Positions 39,309-48,578 of a stretch of 64,000 nt of DNA are shown in pieces. Each line of letters opens with the position of its first letter. Positions within the stretch are counted from its first letter, which is position 1. Made by a program: the position numbers and the translations under genes. The notes under the pieces were generated by a model, which was not told where the DNA came from, ran no database searches, and worked only from the letters and a program-made list of their open reading frames with translations. Source of the stretch: [Clostridium] colinum. GTDB taxonomy: Bacteria; Bacillota; Clostridia; Lachnospirales; CAG-274. The DNA is taken from contig NZ_OW712331.1 in NCBI RefSeq assembly GCF_940677205.1, positions 1,116,001 to 1,180,000 on the forward strand. Direction: 5' to 3'.

Positions 39309-39361
39309 ACAAAAAGTATTGTAAAATAGTTCTATAAAAACTATCATACAATACTTTTTGT
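39309..39361 (+). terminator. Terminator of ppa
   Basis: Perfect 15-bp outer stem (39309-39323 with 39347-39361, containing AAAAGTATTGTA) extended by an inner AATAG/CTAT pairing; 14 bp after the ppa stop. Confidence 0.8.
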
Positions 39362-39364
39362 ATA

Positions 39365-39393
39365 TTGTTTTTTATTTGGTTTTAGTATATAAT
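39365..39393 (+). promoter_or_regulatory. Promoter of the 62-residue small gene
   Basis: TTGTTT (39365-39370), 17-nt spacer, perfect TATAAT (39388-39393), 20 bp before the ATG at 39413. It partly overlaps the ppa terminator. Confidence 0.55.
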
Positions 39394-39412
39394 CTTTTTT
39401 GAGGTGATTATT

Positions 39413-39601
39413 ATGTGTACTAAAAATAAAAAACAACAAGAAGTTTTAGTCCAAAATGTTTTTAACCTTTCTCTACTAACTAGAAAACTTTCTTTATATT
39501 GTAATTTTCTATCAAAGTCTAAAATTTTAGACCGTAAATATATAAAAAGTGAGATAGAAAATATTAAATTATTTGTAGAAAGTATTGAAAAATACTTATA
39601 A
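39413..39601 (+). CDS. Small uncharacterised protein, 62 residues
   Basis: ATG 39413 has GAGGTG at 8 nt and a promoter-like pair 20 bp upstream, so this short frame is probably real. The peptide MCTKNKKQQEVLVQNVFNLS continues as a helical, basic protein with two Cys (MC, YC) and a C-terminal amphipathic helix. No family recognised. It ends within the last bases of the convergent csp gene. Confidence 0.55.
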   Translation: MCTKNKKQQEVLVQNVFNLSLLTRKLSLYCNFLSKSKILDRKYIKSEIENIKLFVESIEKYL

Positions 39602-41568
39602 ATTTTCAAAAGTACTTAATATATTTAATTTACCAAAGCCCCATAAATTATTTGGTAAAAGTTCATTTTTTTGTCCCTGAGCACCAGATATAAAATAACT
39701 TATTATAGATATTGTATTTATATTAAGGCTATTTTTTTTAACTATGCCCCATTCTAGCATTAAAGCAGAACACCCAGTAGATATTGCAGCAGCCCCACTT
39801 GTTCCTGTTATAGTATCTAAATTACCATCTTCATTAATGCAACTAATGTTAACTGCTGGTGCACAGACAATTGGTCTTATATCATTTAATCTTGTAGGAC
39901 CTCTACCAGATTGTATAAAAAAACTATTATCAAAATGATTATATCCGCCAACGCTAACAATAGAATTTGCTGTTGCAGGTAGTGTTACTGTATAAAAAGG
40001 ATCTGGTGTTAAAAAAAATGTATCCTCTTTTAAAAAATTTTTTATAGGTAACCAACTATGAATATCTCCTATTAAAATTTTTTCACCATATATATCTATT
40101 TTCCAAATGCCCTCACTTGGTGTTATAAATTTTATTAGTGTTAACTGTCCACTACTTGCAAAGCTTTTATTATAATATTGTATTCTAATTCTTGTATTAC
40201 TTAATGGTAATAATATTTCTTCGTTATAATTATCTCGTGGAGGTATTTTACCTGTGCTTTCTCCTGTTGGAGATATAATATTTATACTTATTCTATCCGA
40301 TGGATAAGCCACAATAGTTAACATTATTCCTCTTTCATTTTCTGCAATTTTAAACTCTAAAGTTTTTTTATCTCCTGTTTTATCTACTTTAATAAGAGAA
40401 TGGTGTTGAGCATTTCCTTCGTTACCGTTACATATATTTATACAAATTCCATTTTTTATAGCTATATTAGATATATAAGATTCTAATATTGATAAACCAT
40501 TATGAAACCCTGTATTACTCCCCATTCCAATACAAATAGCTAATGGTTTGTTTAATTCTAATGACTTTTCATAAAGATATTCTATCCCAAGTATTAAATC
40601 TGAACTACTATATGCTGGTACATTGTCTGGAACAAATTCATAATCTCTTAAATTTTTATTAGACTGTTTTAATTTTACCACAACTAATTCTGCATCTGGT
40701 GCAACACCTATAAAATTTTTTTCTATATTTTCTCGACCTGCACATATGCTAGCCAATTTTGTTCCGTGCCCTATTTCATCTTTTGATGGAACTATATCGA
40801 AAGGATTTTCTTTAGACAATGCTAAATTAATATCTTCTCTTGTATATTCTGTACCAAAGCAATAATTTTGTGAAGTATTATTTGGTATAGTTTGGTCCCA
40901 TATACTTACTATTTTACTTGTATTATCTTCATATATAAATTCATCTAATGTATAATTTATACCTGTATCAACAATACCTATTAAAACTCCATTTCCTCTT
41001 AAATTTAAAAAAGGTTGATTTTGTATAGCTAATACTCCTGTTGCCTCTAGTGCCGATTTATCCATTAATCCTAAATTAAAAGGTTGTTGTAGGCTCATTT
41101 TAGACATTTCTTCTTGAGTTATTGTATTAAATTTATCTTTCTTTATATATAAAATTACAAAGTCTCCAGTTAATACTTTACATATTTTTATAAAATCATA
41201 TTTTTCTATTATTAACCTTGTTTCATTATTGTACTCTGCAAACATAGATACATATTCTTCAGAATAAGCTATATCATTTAAACTCATATTTTCACTTTCT
41301 TCTAAATTCATAGATGACACCACACCTTTAACATTATAAATTTCTAATATATTAATTGTATTTAAAATACATAAACTACCATAACCCCACTCTTTATTGG
41401 GATAAATTAAATTTTGGTTTCTTTTTGCTCCCAATCTTAAAAAAGCTTTTAATCTTTGGCCATATAAAAATAAATCATTTTTATTTACTATACCCCACTC
41501 CATTAATAATGCACAAGCACCTGTTACAAATGGAGCCGACATACTTGTTCCTGTAAAACTGTCATATC
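39596..41568 (-). pseudogene. 3' half of a cspBA-type germination protease gene: end of CspB plus a CspA-like pseudoprotease
   Basis: From the junction the frame reads YDSFTGTSMSAPFVTGACAL, the Ser-nucleophile motif and C-terminus of one subtilase domain (about 70 residues). It then continues without a break into a second complete subtilase with Asp (IGIVDTGINY), His (GHGTKLASI) but GTSGAAA in place of GTSMSAP, so the catalytic Ser is Ala. This matches C. difficile CspBA, where CspB is active and CspA is a pseudoprotease. An in-frame TGA stands immediately upstream of the junction, and there is no start codon with a ribosome binding site. The N-terminal half is at 48579-50114, 7 kb away on the same strand. 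Confidence 0.85.
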
Positions 41569-41763
41569 ATATTGACAAGTTAATACTTAAAAATATTTCC
41601 ATTTTTATATTTAAAAATTATTTTTATATTTTTATCATTATATATACGTACTTATTTTACTAATATTTGTAATAATTCTTTTGTTAAAATTTTAGTATTT
41701 TTAAAATTTATAAATTTTTTCTATATGTTTATATTAATTTTATATTTTTTATTTATAATATAT

Positions 41764-41799
41764 AAAAAAAGACAAAGTTTAATAACCTTGTCTTTTTTT
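41764..41799 (-). terminator. Terminator of the PEBP gene
   Basis: Stem of 14 bp with one mismatch (41764-41777 with 41786-41799, AAAAAAAGACAA), flanked by A and T runs; 13 bp after the PEBP stop. Confidence 0.8.
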
Positions 41800-41811
41800 A
41801 TAAAATATTAA

Positions 41812-42309
41812 TTAGTTTTCATATGTTGCTTTTAATAAACAATGGTCTAAAATATGCCCTTCCATAGCATTAAAAAGTTCATTTAAATAAAACCCATTTT
41901 GTAAATCTAACATACAATCAAGAGCATATACATTTATCTCATAAGTATGTTTTTTATCCGGTGGAGCCATACCACCATAATAAGAACATAACTCTGGAGG
42001 ATTGCTTCCTCCTTGCATACTCATCCAACTATTAACACCTTGTACAAAATTAGCATTTTGACTTTCATTTTCTTCTAATTCATTTTTTGTAATATTAGCA
42101 GCAGTCCAATGTACCCAAGAAAAACCACCACTTACAGGATAAGCATCTTTATCTTCTAAAAATATTGCATAGCTAACTGTGTTAGCTGGTACTTCTTCAA
42201 ATTTTAATGGTAAAGAACATATAGGCATACCAAAATCATTACATTGACCCCTTTTACCATATTTATCATCTATAACTCCATTTACAATTCCTTTACTAGT
42301 TACTTTCAT
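41812..42309 (-). CDS. YbhB/YbcL-family PEBP-like protein
   Basis: 165 residues from ATG 42309 behind AGGAGG. Bacterial phosphatidylethanolamine-binding-protein fold: LPLKFEEVPANTVSYAIFLED, then SWVHWTAANI, YYGGMAPPDKKHTYEINVYALD and a C-terminal GHILDHCLLKATY. No signal peptide, so cytoplasmic. Biochemical role unknown in bacteria. Located about 80 bp downstream of an HxlR-type regulator that may control it. Confidence 0.92.
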   Translation of the reverse strand: MKVTSKGIVNGVIDDKYGKRGQCNDFGMPICSLPLKFEEVPANTVSYAIFLEDKDAYPVSGGFSWVHWTAANITKNELEENESQNANFVQGVNSWMSMQGGSNPPELCSYYGGMAPPDKKHTYEINVYALDCMLDLQNGFYLNELFNAMEGHILDHCLLKATYEN

Positions 42310-42391
42310 ATTTTTCCTCCTAAACAAATTAAATATATATTAATTATATTATATTTTTAAAATTTGTAAATTACCCACTTTTTTGTTAGTA

Positions 42392-42748
42392 TTATATTAA
42401 CCCTTTTTCTTTTAAAATAACTTCTTGTCCATTTTTTATCATATATTCTATACCAACTTTTTGGTATATTTCTAATGCTTTTAAAATATCTTGTCCCATA
42501 TCTGTTAAAAAATATTCTGTTTTTAATGGATATTGACCATATGTACGTTTATCAATAATCCCATAGCTAATAAGTTCTTTTAAGTGCTGATGTAACATTT
42601 TTTCTGTTATACCACATATTTCTTTTAACAAATTAGAGGGCATCGTAGCCCCAAGACGAAGACGCCATATTATTATACATTTCCATTTCCCTTTCATCAT
42701 ATCGTGCACTAGCTCAAGAGGACAAGTATAATTTTTTCTTATTAACAT
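42392..42748 (-). CDS. HxlR-family transcriptional regulator
   Basis: 118 residues from ATG 42748 (GGAAGGTGA upstream). Winged-helix protein with the family hallmarks: Cys near the N-terminus (NYTCPLELVHDMMKGKWKCI), ILWRL-like IIIWRLRLGA, then GITEKMLHQHLKEL (recognition helix) and YGQYPLKTEYFLTDMG. HxlR proteins often sense electrophiles or redox state through the conserved Cys. The adjacent PEBP gene is the likely target. Confidence 0.92.
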   Translation of the reverse strand: MLIRKNYTCPLELVHDMMKGKWKCIIIWRLRLGATMPSNLLKEICGITEKMLHQHLKELISYGIIDKRTYGQYPLKTEYFLTDMGQDILKALEIYQKVGIEYMIKNGQEVILKEKGLI

Positions 42749-42914
42749 AAAATCACCTTCCAACTATTATTATAAATATAATAACATATATACTTTAAAT
42801 ATTCTATATTAATAAAATATTTAATATAATATTAAAAAAATAATTTAAAGTTATGTAATAATAGCATTTTTTATTCATATATATAATATAAGTATACTTT
42901 AAGGAGGAAATGTT

Positions 42915-45266
42915 ATGAATAAAAAACTGCTATTTATTATTTGTATATTATGCTTTACATTTGTTGGTTGTACAAAAAATAGCGAAGAAAAAAATGAAGA
43001 GTTAAAAATAGGTGTTATAGGTAATAATTATCCAGTTGATAGAGCTACTGTATCTAAAATGATGGCTTTAGCTAGCTATAATAAAAAAGAAATTTTAGCT
43101 CTAGATAATGTTATTAATTTTAAAGATGTAAAAGAAGATAGTTGGTACAATAAATATATAAACTGTGCTTATATAAAAGGTGATATGAGTGGAGTTTTAG
43201 AAGATAAATTTGACCCTAATGGTAATTTAACAATAACTCAGACACAATATTTAATAAATAAATATGATAAAAACAAAAAAATAAAAATAGATGATAAAAA
43301 TAAAGACAAGCCTATTTCTTATGCATTATGGTGTAATATATATTCTCAAATTATTCAAGATACAAATATACAACAAGAAGAATTAGTTATTTTAGCTACA
43401 AAAGATACAAATAAAAGTTTAAAAGATGATTATGTTATGACAGATAAAGGTCTATATTCTTTTGAAGGGATAGAAGTAAATAAATATATAAACACTAAAA
43501 TTAAAGTTTTTCAAAGAGATAATGAAGTAATTGCCATAACAGATGTTATAGAAACTGAACCTACCTTAAAAAGATGCTACATAGAAAAAATAAACAAAAA
43601 TTATATAGATATATTTATTGGTGGTGCAAAAAAAAGATTATATATAAAAGATGAAAATATAAAAATACAAGAAGAAAATATAATGGCAGATATAAAAATA
43701 AAAAATGATGAAATAATATCAATAGATTATTATAGAAATACAATTAATGGTATATTAAATAGAATAGATAATAATACTCTTAGAATAAATAATACAAACT
43801 ATGTATTAGATGAAGACTTTAAAATATATTCATTATTAAACAACCAAATATCTATGAGTAATATAGATGAATTATTAATTGGACAAAATATTGCATCATA
43901 CTTTACAAAAGGTAATGAAAATAAAATATATAGTGCTATAATAAATACTAGTCCTAAATATGATAAAATAAGAGTTGCTATAAATGATACTAGCTATAAT
44001 AATTTATATTTTAATGAAATTAAGCTAAAAGCTAATAGTGGTATGAAAGTTTTAGTTAAAGGTCAAGAAAAAAATTTATCAAGTATACATATAAAAAATA
44101 ATCAAGATTTTGGTATAGGTGAAAATGAAATAATAATATTAGAATCTAATAATAAAGATGAAGGTATAATAATTGAAAATATTAAAAGAGTATATGAACT
44201 CCCTACTTTTTATGAAAAATTAGAAATATGTAAAATGGATAATAAATATGTTTTAGTAAATGAAATTAGTATAGAAAGCTATGTAGAAAGTGTATTAGCT
44301 AGCGATAACAATAATTACCAAAATTTAGAAATGTTAAAAACTTTAGCTATAATTTATAGAACACAGGCTATTAGATATATAAATGAAAATAACCTAAAAC
44401 ATATAGGTGCAAATTTAGATGATAGTTCTAAATATCAAATATATAATAATAAAAAAAGCCAAGATATTTTTAAACAAGCTGTAAGTGAAACAAAGGGTAA
44501 AATAATTACAAATCAAAATCAAGTAGCAAATTTAACATACTTTTCTTATTCATCTGGAGTTACAGCAAATAGTGGAGAAATATGGTCAGATAAATCTTAT
44601 TACTCTTATCCGTCAAATAATAAACCTTATTTAGTACATATAAAAGATTTTACTGAAAATATATACGAAAATTTACAAGAAGAAGTTAATGCTAATATTT
44701 TTTATAAAACAAAGGATATTGATAGTATAGAAAAAGATAGTAAATGGTTTAGATGGTCTACCACTTTAGAAGAAAAAGATATTTCAAAAATAAACGATAA
44801 TATAAAACAACTTTATAAAACTGAAAAATATTTTATAAAAACTTTAGAAAATGACAAATATATTTATAAACCAGTAGAAGATATAGGAAAAATAAAAGAT
44901 ATTAATGTTAAAAAAAGAGGTGATGCTGGAAATATAATGGAATTAGAAATAATAGGAGAAAAAAATACAGTTTTAATAATGTCTGATTTAATAATAAAGA
45001 AAGTTTTTTCTTTAAATTCTGTAATAGATAATAATGGTGAAATAGTTCAAAATATTTCTACTCTACCAAGTAGTTATTTTGTTTTTGATAAAATATATGA
45101 TAATAATGGATACTTAAAGAAAGTAACACTTTATGGTGGTGGATATGGACACGGTGTAGGACTTAGTATGTACGGTGCATATAAGATGATTCAATCTGGT
45201 AATACCTATGAAGATGTTTTTCATAAATATTATAAAGATATAGAAATAATAAATATATATAATTAA
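42915..45266 (+). CDS. SpoIID/LytB-domain lipoprotein
   Basis: 783 residues behind AAGGAGG. Lipoprotein signal with FVGC at residues 16-19. Residues about 40-110 look like a degenerate SLH module (MMALASYNKKEI, FKDVKEDSWYNKYINCAYIKG). A long beta-rich middle follows, and residues about 455-780 form a SpoIID-type domain (SIESYVESVLASD, LAIIYRTQAI, YFSYSSGVTANSGEIW, GYGHGVGLSMYGAYKMIQSG). SpoIID is the lytic transglycosylase of engulfment; relatives also act in vegetative wall turnover. The usual Glu is seen only as SIES and the family ExxxS-type region is diverged, so activity is uncertain. Confidence 0.85.
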   Translation: MNKKLLFIICILCFTFVGCTKNSEEKNEELKIGVIGNNYPVDRATVSKMMALASYNKKEILALDNVINFKDVKEDSWYNKYINCAYIKGDMSGVLEDKFDPNGNLTITQTQYLINKYDKNKKIKIDDKNKDKPISYALWCNIYSQIIQDTNIQQEELVILATKDTNKSLKDDYVMTDKGLYSFEGIEVNKYINTKIKVFQRDNEVIAITDVIETEPTLKRCYIEKINKNYIDIFIGGAKKRLYIKDENIKIQEENIMADIKIKNDEIISIDYYRNTINGILNRIDNNTLRINNTNYVLDEDFKIYSLLNNQISMSNIDELLIGQNIASYFTKGNENKIYSAIINTSPKYDKIRVAINDTSYNNLYFNEIKLKANSGMKVLVKGQEKNLSSIHIKNNQDFGIGENEIIILESNNKDEGIIIENIKRVYELPTFYEKLEICKMDNKYVLVNEISIESYVESVLASDNNNYQNLEMLKTLAIIYRTQAIRYINENNLKHIGANLDDSSKYQIYNNKKSQDIFKQAVSETKGKIITNQNQVANLTYFSYSSGVTANSGEIWSDKSYYSYPSNNKPYLVHIKDFTENIYENLQEEVNANIFYKTKDIDSIEKDSKWFRWSTTLEEKDISKINDNIKQLYKTEKYFIKTLENDKYIYKPVEDIGKIKDINVKKRGDAGNIMELEIIGEKNTVLIMSDLIIKKVFSLNSVIDNNGEIVQNISTLPSSYFVFDKIYDNNGYLKKVTLYGGGYGHGVGLSMYGAYKMIQSGNTYEDVFHKYYKDIEIINIYN

Positions 45267-45278
45267 TTATAAAATATG

Positions 45279-45337
45279 AAATAAATAAAGCGCTTAAACA
45301 ACACTAATAAAAGGTTATTTAAGTGCTTTATTTATTT
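45279..45337. terminator. Bidirectional terminator between the SpoIID-like and alarmone synthetase genes
   Basis: Arms 45279-45298 and 45318-45337 pair over 20 bp with one G-U position and have A/T-rich tails; placed between two converging genes. Confidence 0.8.
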
Positions 45338-45339
45338 AG

Positions 45340-46146
45340 TTAGTTATAACTAACTTTATATAAATTTGCCATAGTTTCTAGCTTATTATTAAAAGCATAT
45401 AATTTTTCTATATTGTCTTCTTGATACAAATCTATAAATTCTCTATTAAAATTATTCATTTGTTCTATTTTACCAATATAATATAAATTTTGAATATTTT
45501 TTAAGATTTTTTCTACCAAATTTTCTTTTGTTTGGATAATCTTCTGATTTTCAATAATTTCATCTCTTATTGTACCCATTTCTTTATCAAGCATAAAAGA
45601 GGCTTCAGCACAAGCTTCTAACCTTTCTCTAAGATGCTTAGGCATATTACCATTATATTTATATCTAAGAGAATGTTCAATAGTTGCCCAAAAGTTCATA
45701 GCCATTGTTCTTATCTGTATCTCACAAGGTATTTCTTTTTCTCCATTAGCCGTTATTATTTTATAGTTTATTGTTATATGATAACTTCTATATCCACTGC
45801 TTTTAGTATTATTTATATAGTCTTCTTCTTCTTTTATTTTAAGGTCTTTTCCATCTCTATCTCTTATAAGATTAACAACTTTATATATATCTTCAACAAA
45901 TTTACAAGTTATTCTAACACCAGCTATATCTTCTAATGTACCAAATATTTTAGTAAGAGGTATATCTCTTTTATTAGCTTTATCTAAAATGCTTGATATA
46001 GATTTAACTCTAGTTTGAACAAGCTCTATTGGTGAATGTTGTTCAAGCTCCATATACTGCTTTTTTATACTATTAAATTTTATATATAACTCATCTGTTG
46101 CTTGCTTATAAGGAAATAGTTCTTCTTTCCAATTAATTATATTCAT
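45340..46146 (-). CDS. Small alarmone synthetase, (p)ppGpp synthetase (RelQ/RelP-like)
   Basis: 268 residues containing only the RelA/SpoT synthetase domain: VKSISSILDKANKRDIPL, LEDIAGVRITCKFVEDIY, TKSSGYRSYHITINY, EIQIRTMAMNFWATIEHSLRYK. There is no hydrolase (HD), TGS or ACT part. It makes pppGpp/ppGpp from ATP and GTP or GDP in response to stress. A C-terminal helical tail of about 70 residues should mediate oligomerisation. It lies 27 bp downstream of ftsH, probably co-transcribed. Confidence 0.93.
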   Translation of the reverse strand: MNIINWKEELFPYKQATDELYIKFNSIKKQYMELEQHSPIELVQTRVKSISSILDKANKRDIPLTKIFGTLEDIAGVRITCKFVEDIYKVVNLIRDRDGKDLKIKEEEDYINNTKSSGYRSYHITINYKIITANGEKEIPCEIQIRTMAMNFWATIEHSLRYKYNGNMPKHLRERLEACAEASFMLDKEMGTIRDEIIENQKIIQTKENLVEKILKNIQNLYYIGKIEQMNNFNREFIDLYQEDNIEKLYAFNNKLETMANLYKVSYN

Positions 46147-46173
46147 AAAATCCCCACTAAATTTGTAATAAGT

Positions 46174-48213
46174 TTATTTTTTATTTATATTATAGTATCT
46201 TTTTACTTTATTGTTATATTTACGTATTTTAAATATAAATCTCTTTTTTCTTCTTCTGTTCTCTTCAATAAATCTAACTTTACACTTTTTTTTATTACTA
46301 TTTTTTTCAGTATCATTAGTACTGCTTTTGCGAAACTTTTTTAAAATATTCATAAATTCTTCACCAGTAATATTTTCTTTATTAATCAAATATTCTGATA
46401 TTTCATCTAAAGCTTCTTTATTTTCTTTTAAAATATTTCTAGCTTTTATATGACAATCTTTTATGATACATTGTATTTCTTTATCTATTTCTCTTTGAGT
46501 TTTTGACGAACAATTAGAAACAAGTCTTCCATCAAGGTATCTATTTTCTATATCTTCTAATGCAACCATATCAAATTTTTCACTCATACCATATAAAGTA
46601 ACCATACTTCTAGCTATACTAGTAGCTCGTTGTATATCATTACTTGCTCCAGTAGTTATAGTTCCAAATTCTACTTCTTCAGCACAACGTCCACCTAATA
46701 AAACCATTATTTCTTCAAGCATTTCCACATTATTTTTTAAATATTTATCTTTTTCTGGAACTTGAAGAGTATAACCTAATGAACCCATTGTTCTTGGTAC
46801 AATAGTAATTTTTTGTACTGGTTCAGTATTTTTTAACATAGCAGATACTAATGCGTGACCAACTTCGTGATAAGCTACAATTCTTCTTTCTTCTTCAGAT
46901 AAAATACGGTCTTTTTTCTCTTTACCAGCTATAACAACTTCAACGGCTTCCATAAGGTCTTCTTGTTTTACAAGCTCTCTTCCACATCTAACAGCCCTTA
47001 AAGCCGCTTCATTAACCATATTAGCAAGGTCTGCTCCAACGCTACCACTTGTCGCTAAAGCAATTTTTTTAAGGTCTACATCTTTATCTAGTTTAACTTT
47101 TTTAGCGTGTACATTTAATATATCTTCCCTACCCTTAAGGTCTGGTCTTTCAACTATTATTCTTCTATCAAATCTACCTGGTCTTAAAAGCGCTTTATCT
47201 AAGACTTCTGGTCTATTAGTTGCAGCTAGTATAACTATACCTTTAGAAGAATCAAATCCATCCATTTCGGATAAAAGTTGATTTAATGTTTGTTCCCTTT
47301 CATCATTACCACCGTGACCATCTCTTTTTTTACCAATTGTATCTATTTCATCAATAAATACTATACAAGGTGTATTTTCCATAGCTTGTTTATAAAGGCT
47401 ACGAACTCTAGAAGCTCCTAAACCTACATACATTTCTACAAAGTCAGAACCAGATATGGATAAAAAAGTAACATTTGCTTCACCTGCAACAGCTTTTGCA
47501 AGCATAGTTTTACCTGTACCTGGTGGACCTACTAATAATGCACCTTTAGGTTGTACTGCACCTATCTTAGAATACTTTTCTGGATTATTTAAAAAATCTA
47601 CTATTTCTTTTAAAGATTCTTTTGCTTCTTCTTGACCTGCAACATCTTTAAATGTTATACCTGTTTCTTTTTGCATATAAACTTTGGCATTACTTTTACC
47701 CATACCAAACATACCGCCACCCATTTTTTTACTAACTCCTCTAAATAAAATAGTTAGTATAAGGTAGGTAATTAAAATAGGTAAAATATAATATACAAAA
47801 AAATTTACAACTCCATTATTTTCTACAATAGGAGCTTTAAACTCTACATTATATTTTTTTAAATCTTCTTTTAAAGTAAAATCTGGAAATCTACCAGTAT
47901 ATAGAGGTTGATTACTATCTATACCTAATATTTTTGTATCACTTTTATTTTCTTCATCTTTAGGAAAAATTAATATTTTACCAGATTGTAGCTCAACCTT
48001 TTTAACTTTTCCTTCTTCTAGCATATTTAAAAATTCACTATAACTAATTTCTCTACTTCCTTTTGTTAGCATAGAAACAGTTGCAATATTAAAAACAAAA
48101 GTTAAAATAATAGCTATGGTTAATATTGTTATGGGTGTATTTTTATTTGGTTTTTTATTATTGCTATTATTACCAGAACTATTATTTTGATTTTGATTTA
48201 TATTATTGTCCAT
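46174..48213 (-). CDS. ftsH: ATP-dependent zinc metalloprotease FtsH
   Basis: 679 residues behind GGAAGG. Asn-rich N-terminus, membrane segment 1 (ITILTIAIILTFVFNIATVSML), an external domain, membrane segment 2 (VVNFFVYYILPILITYLILTIL), AAA+ module (GPPGTGKTMLAKA, CIVFIDEID, ATNRPEVLDKALLRPGRFDR) and the protease zinc motif HEVGHA. Degrades membrane and regulatory proteins. The last 40 residues are an unusual Lys/Arg-rich tail (NRRRKKRF, NNKVKRYY). It lies inside the 7042-bp segment, unexpected for a gene normally considered important for growth. Confidence 0.96.
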   Translation of the reverse strand: MDNNINQNQNNSSGNNSNNKKPNKNTPITILTIAIILTFVFNIATVSMLTKGSREISYSEFLNMLEEGKVKKVELQSGKILIFPKDEENKSDTKILGIDSNQPLYTGRFPDFTLKEDLKKYNVEFKAPIVENNGVVNFFVYYILPILITYLILTILFRGVSKKMGGGMFGMGKSNAKVYMQKETGITFKDVAGQEEAKESLKEIVDFLNNPEKYSKIGAVQPKGALLVGPPGTGKTMLAKAVAGEANVTFLSISGSDFVEMYVGLGASRVRSLYKQAMENTPCIVFIDEIDTIGKKRDGHGGNDEREQTLNQLLSEMDGFDSSKGIVILAATNRPEVLDKALLRPGRFDRRIIVERPDLKGREDILNVHAKKVKLDKDVDLKKIALATSGSVGADLANMVNEAALRAVRCGRELVKQEDLMEAVEVVIAGKEKKDRILSEEERRIVAYHEVGHALVSAMLKNTEPVQKITIVPRTMGSLGYTLQVPEKDKYLKNNVEMLEEIMVLLGGRCAEEVEFGTITTGASNDIQRATSIARSMVTLYGMSEKFDMVALEDIENRYLDGRLVSNCSSKTQREIDKEIQCIIKDCHIKARNILKENKEALDEISEYLINKENITGEEFMNILKKFRKSSTNDTEKNSNKKKCKVRFIEENRRRKKRFIFKIRKYNNKVKRYYNINKK

Positions 48214-48578
48214 TTAACCCTTCCTTCCAAATAATATTATTAGAAATATTATTTTAAATATGATATATCATATTTAGTGTAAATATTATAATAAAATTTC
48301 CTATATAAATGGTTTAATTAATAATTTTAAGGTACTATTAAATTATAATAAAATATTTCGTTAAATTCTACTTTTTTATTATATCTAATTTGTATAAATT
48401 CTTCAACTATTATTTATTAAATTTTTTGTAAACTTATTTACACATAATATATGTTAATTTTATTATTTATAAACAATTAAAAGAAAAAATGATTATTTAT
48501 TAAACTTATTTTAAAATAGCAATAATATTTCTTAGCTTTGATAAAAATACAACAAAAAAACTTAATTTTTAAATATTT
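48214..48578. other. Gene-free stretch at the boundary of the 7042-bp segment
   Basis: No coding potential. Near 48548-48590 there is a hairpin (CTTAATTTTT with AAAATTAAG-type arms) that on the minus strand ends in seven U residues and would terminate transcription coming from the cspB half. It also forms the internal hairpin next to the segment end. Confidence 0.45.
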
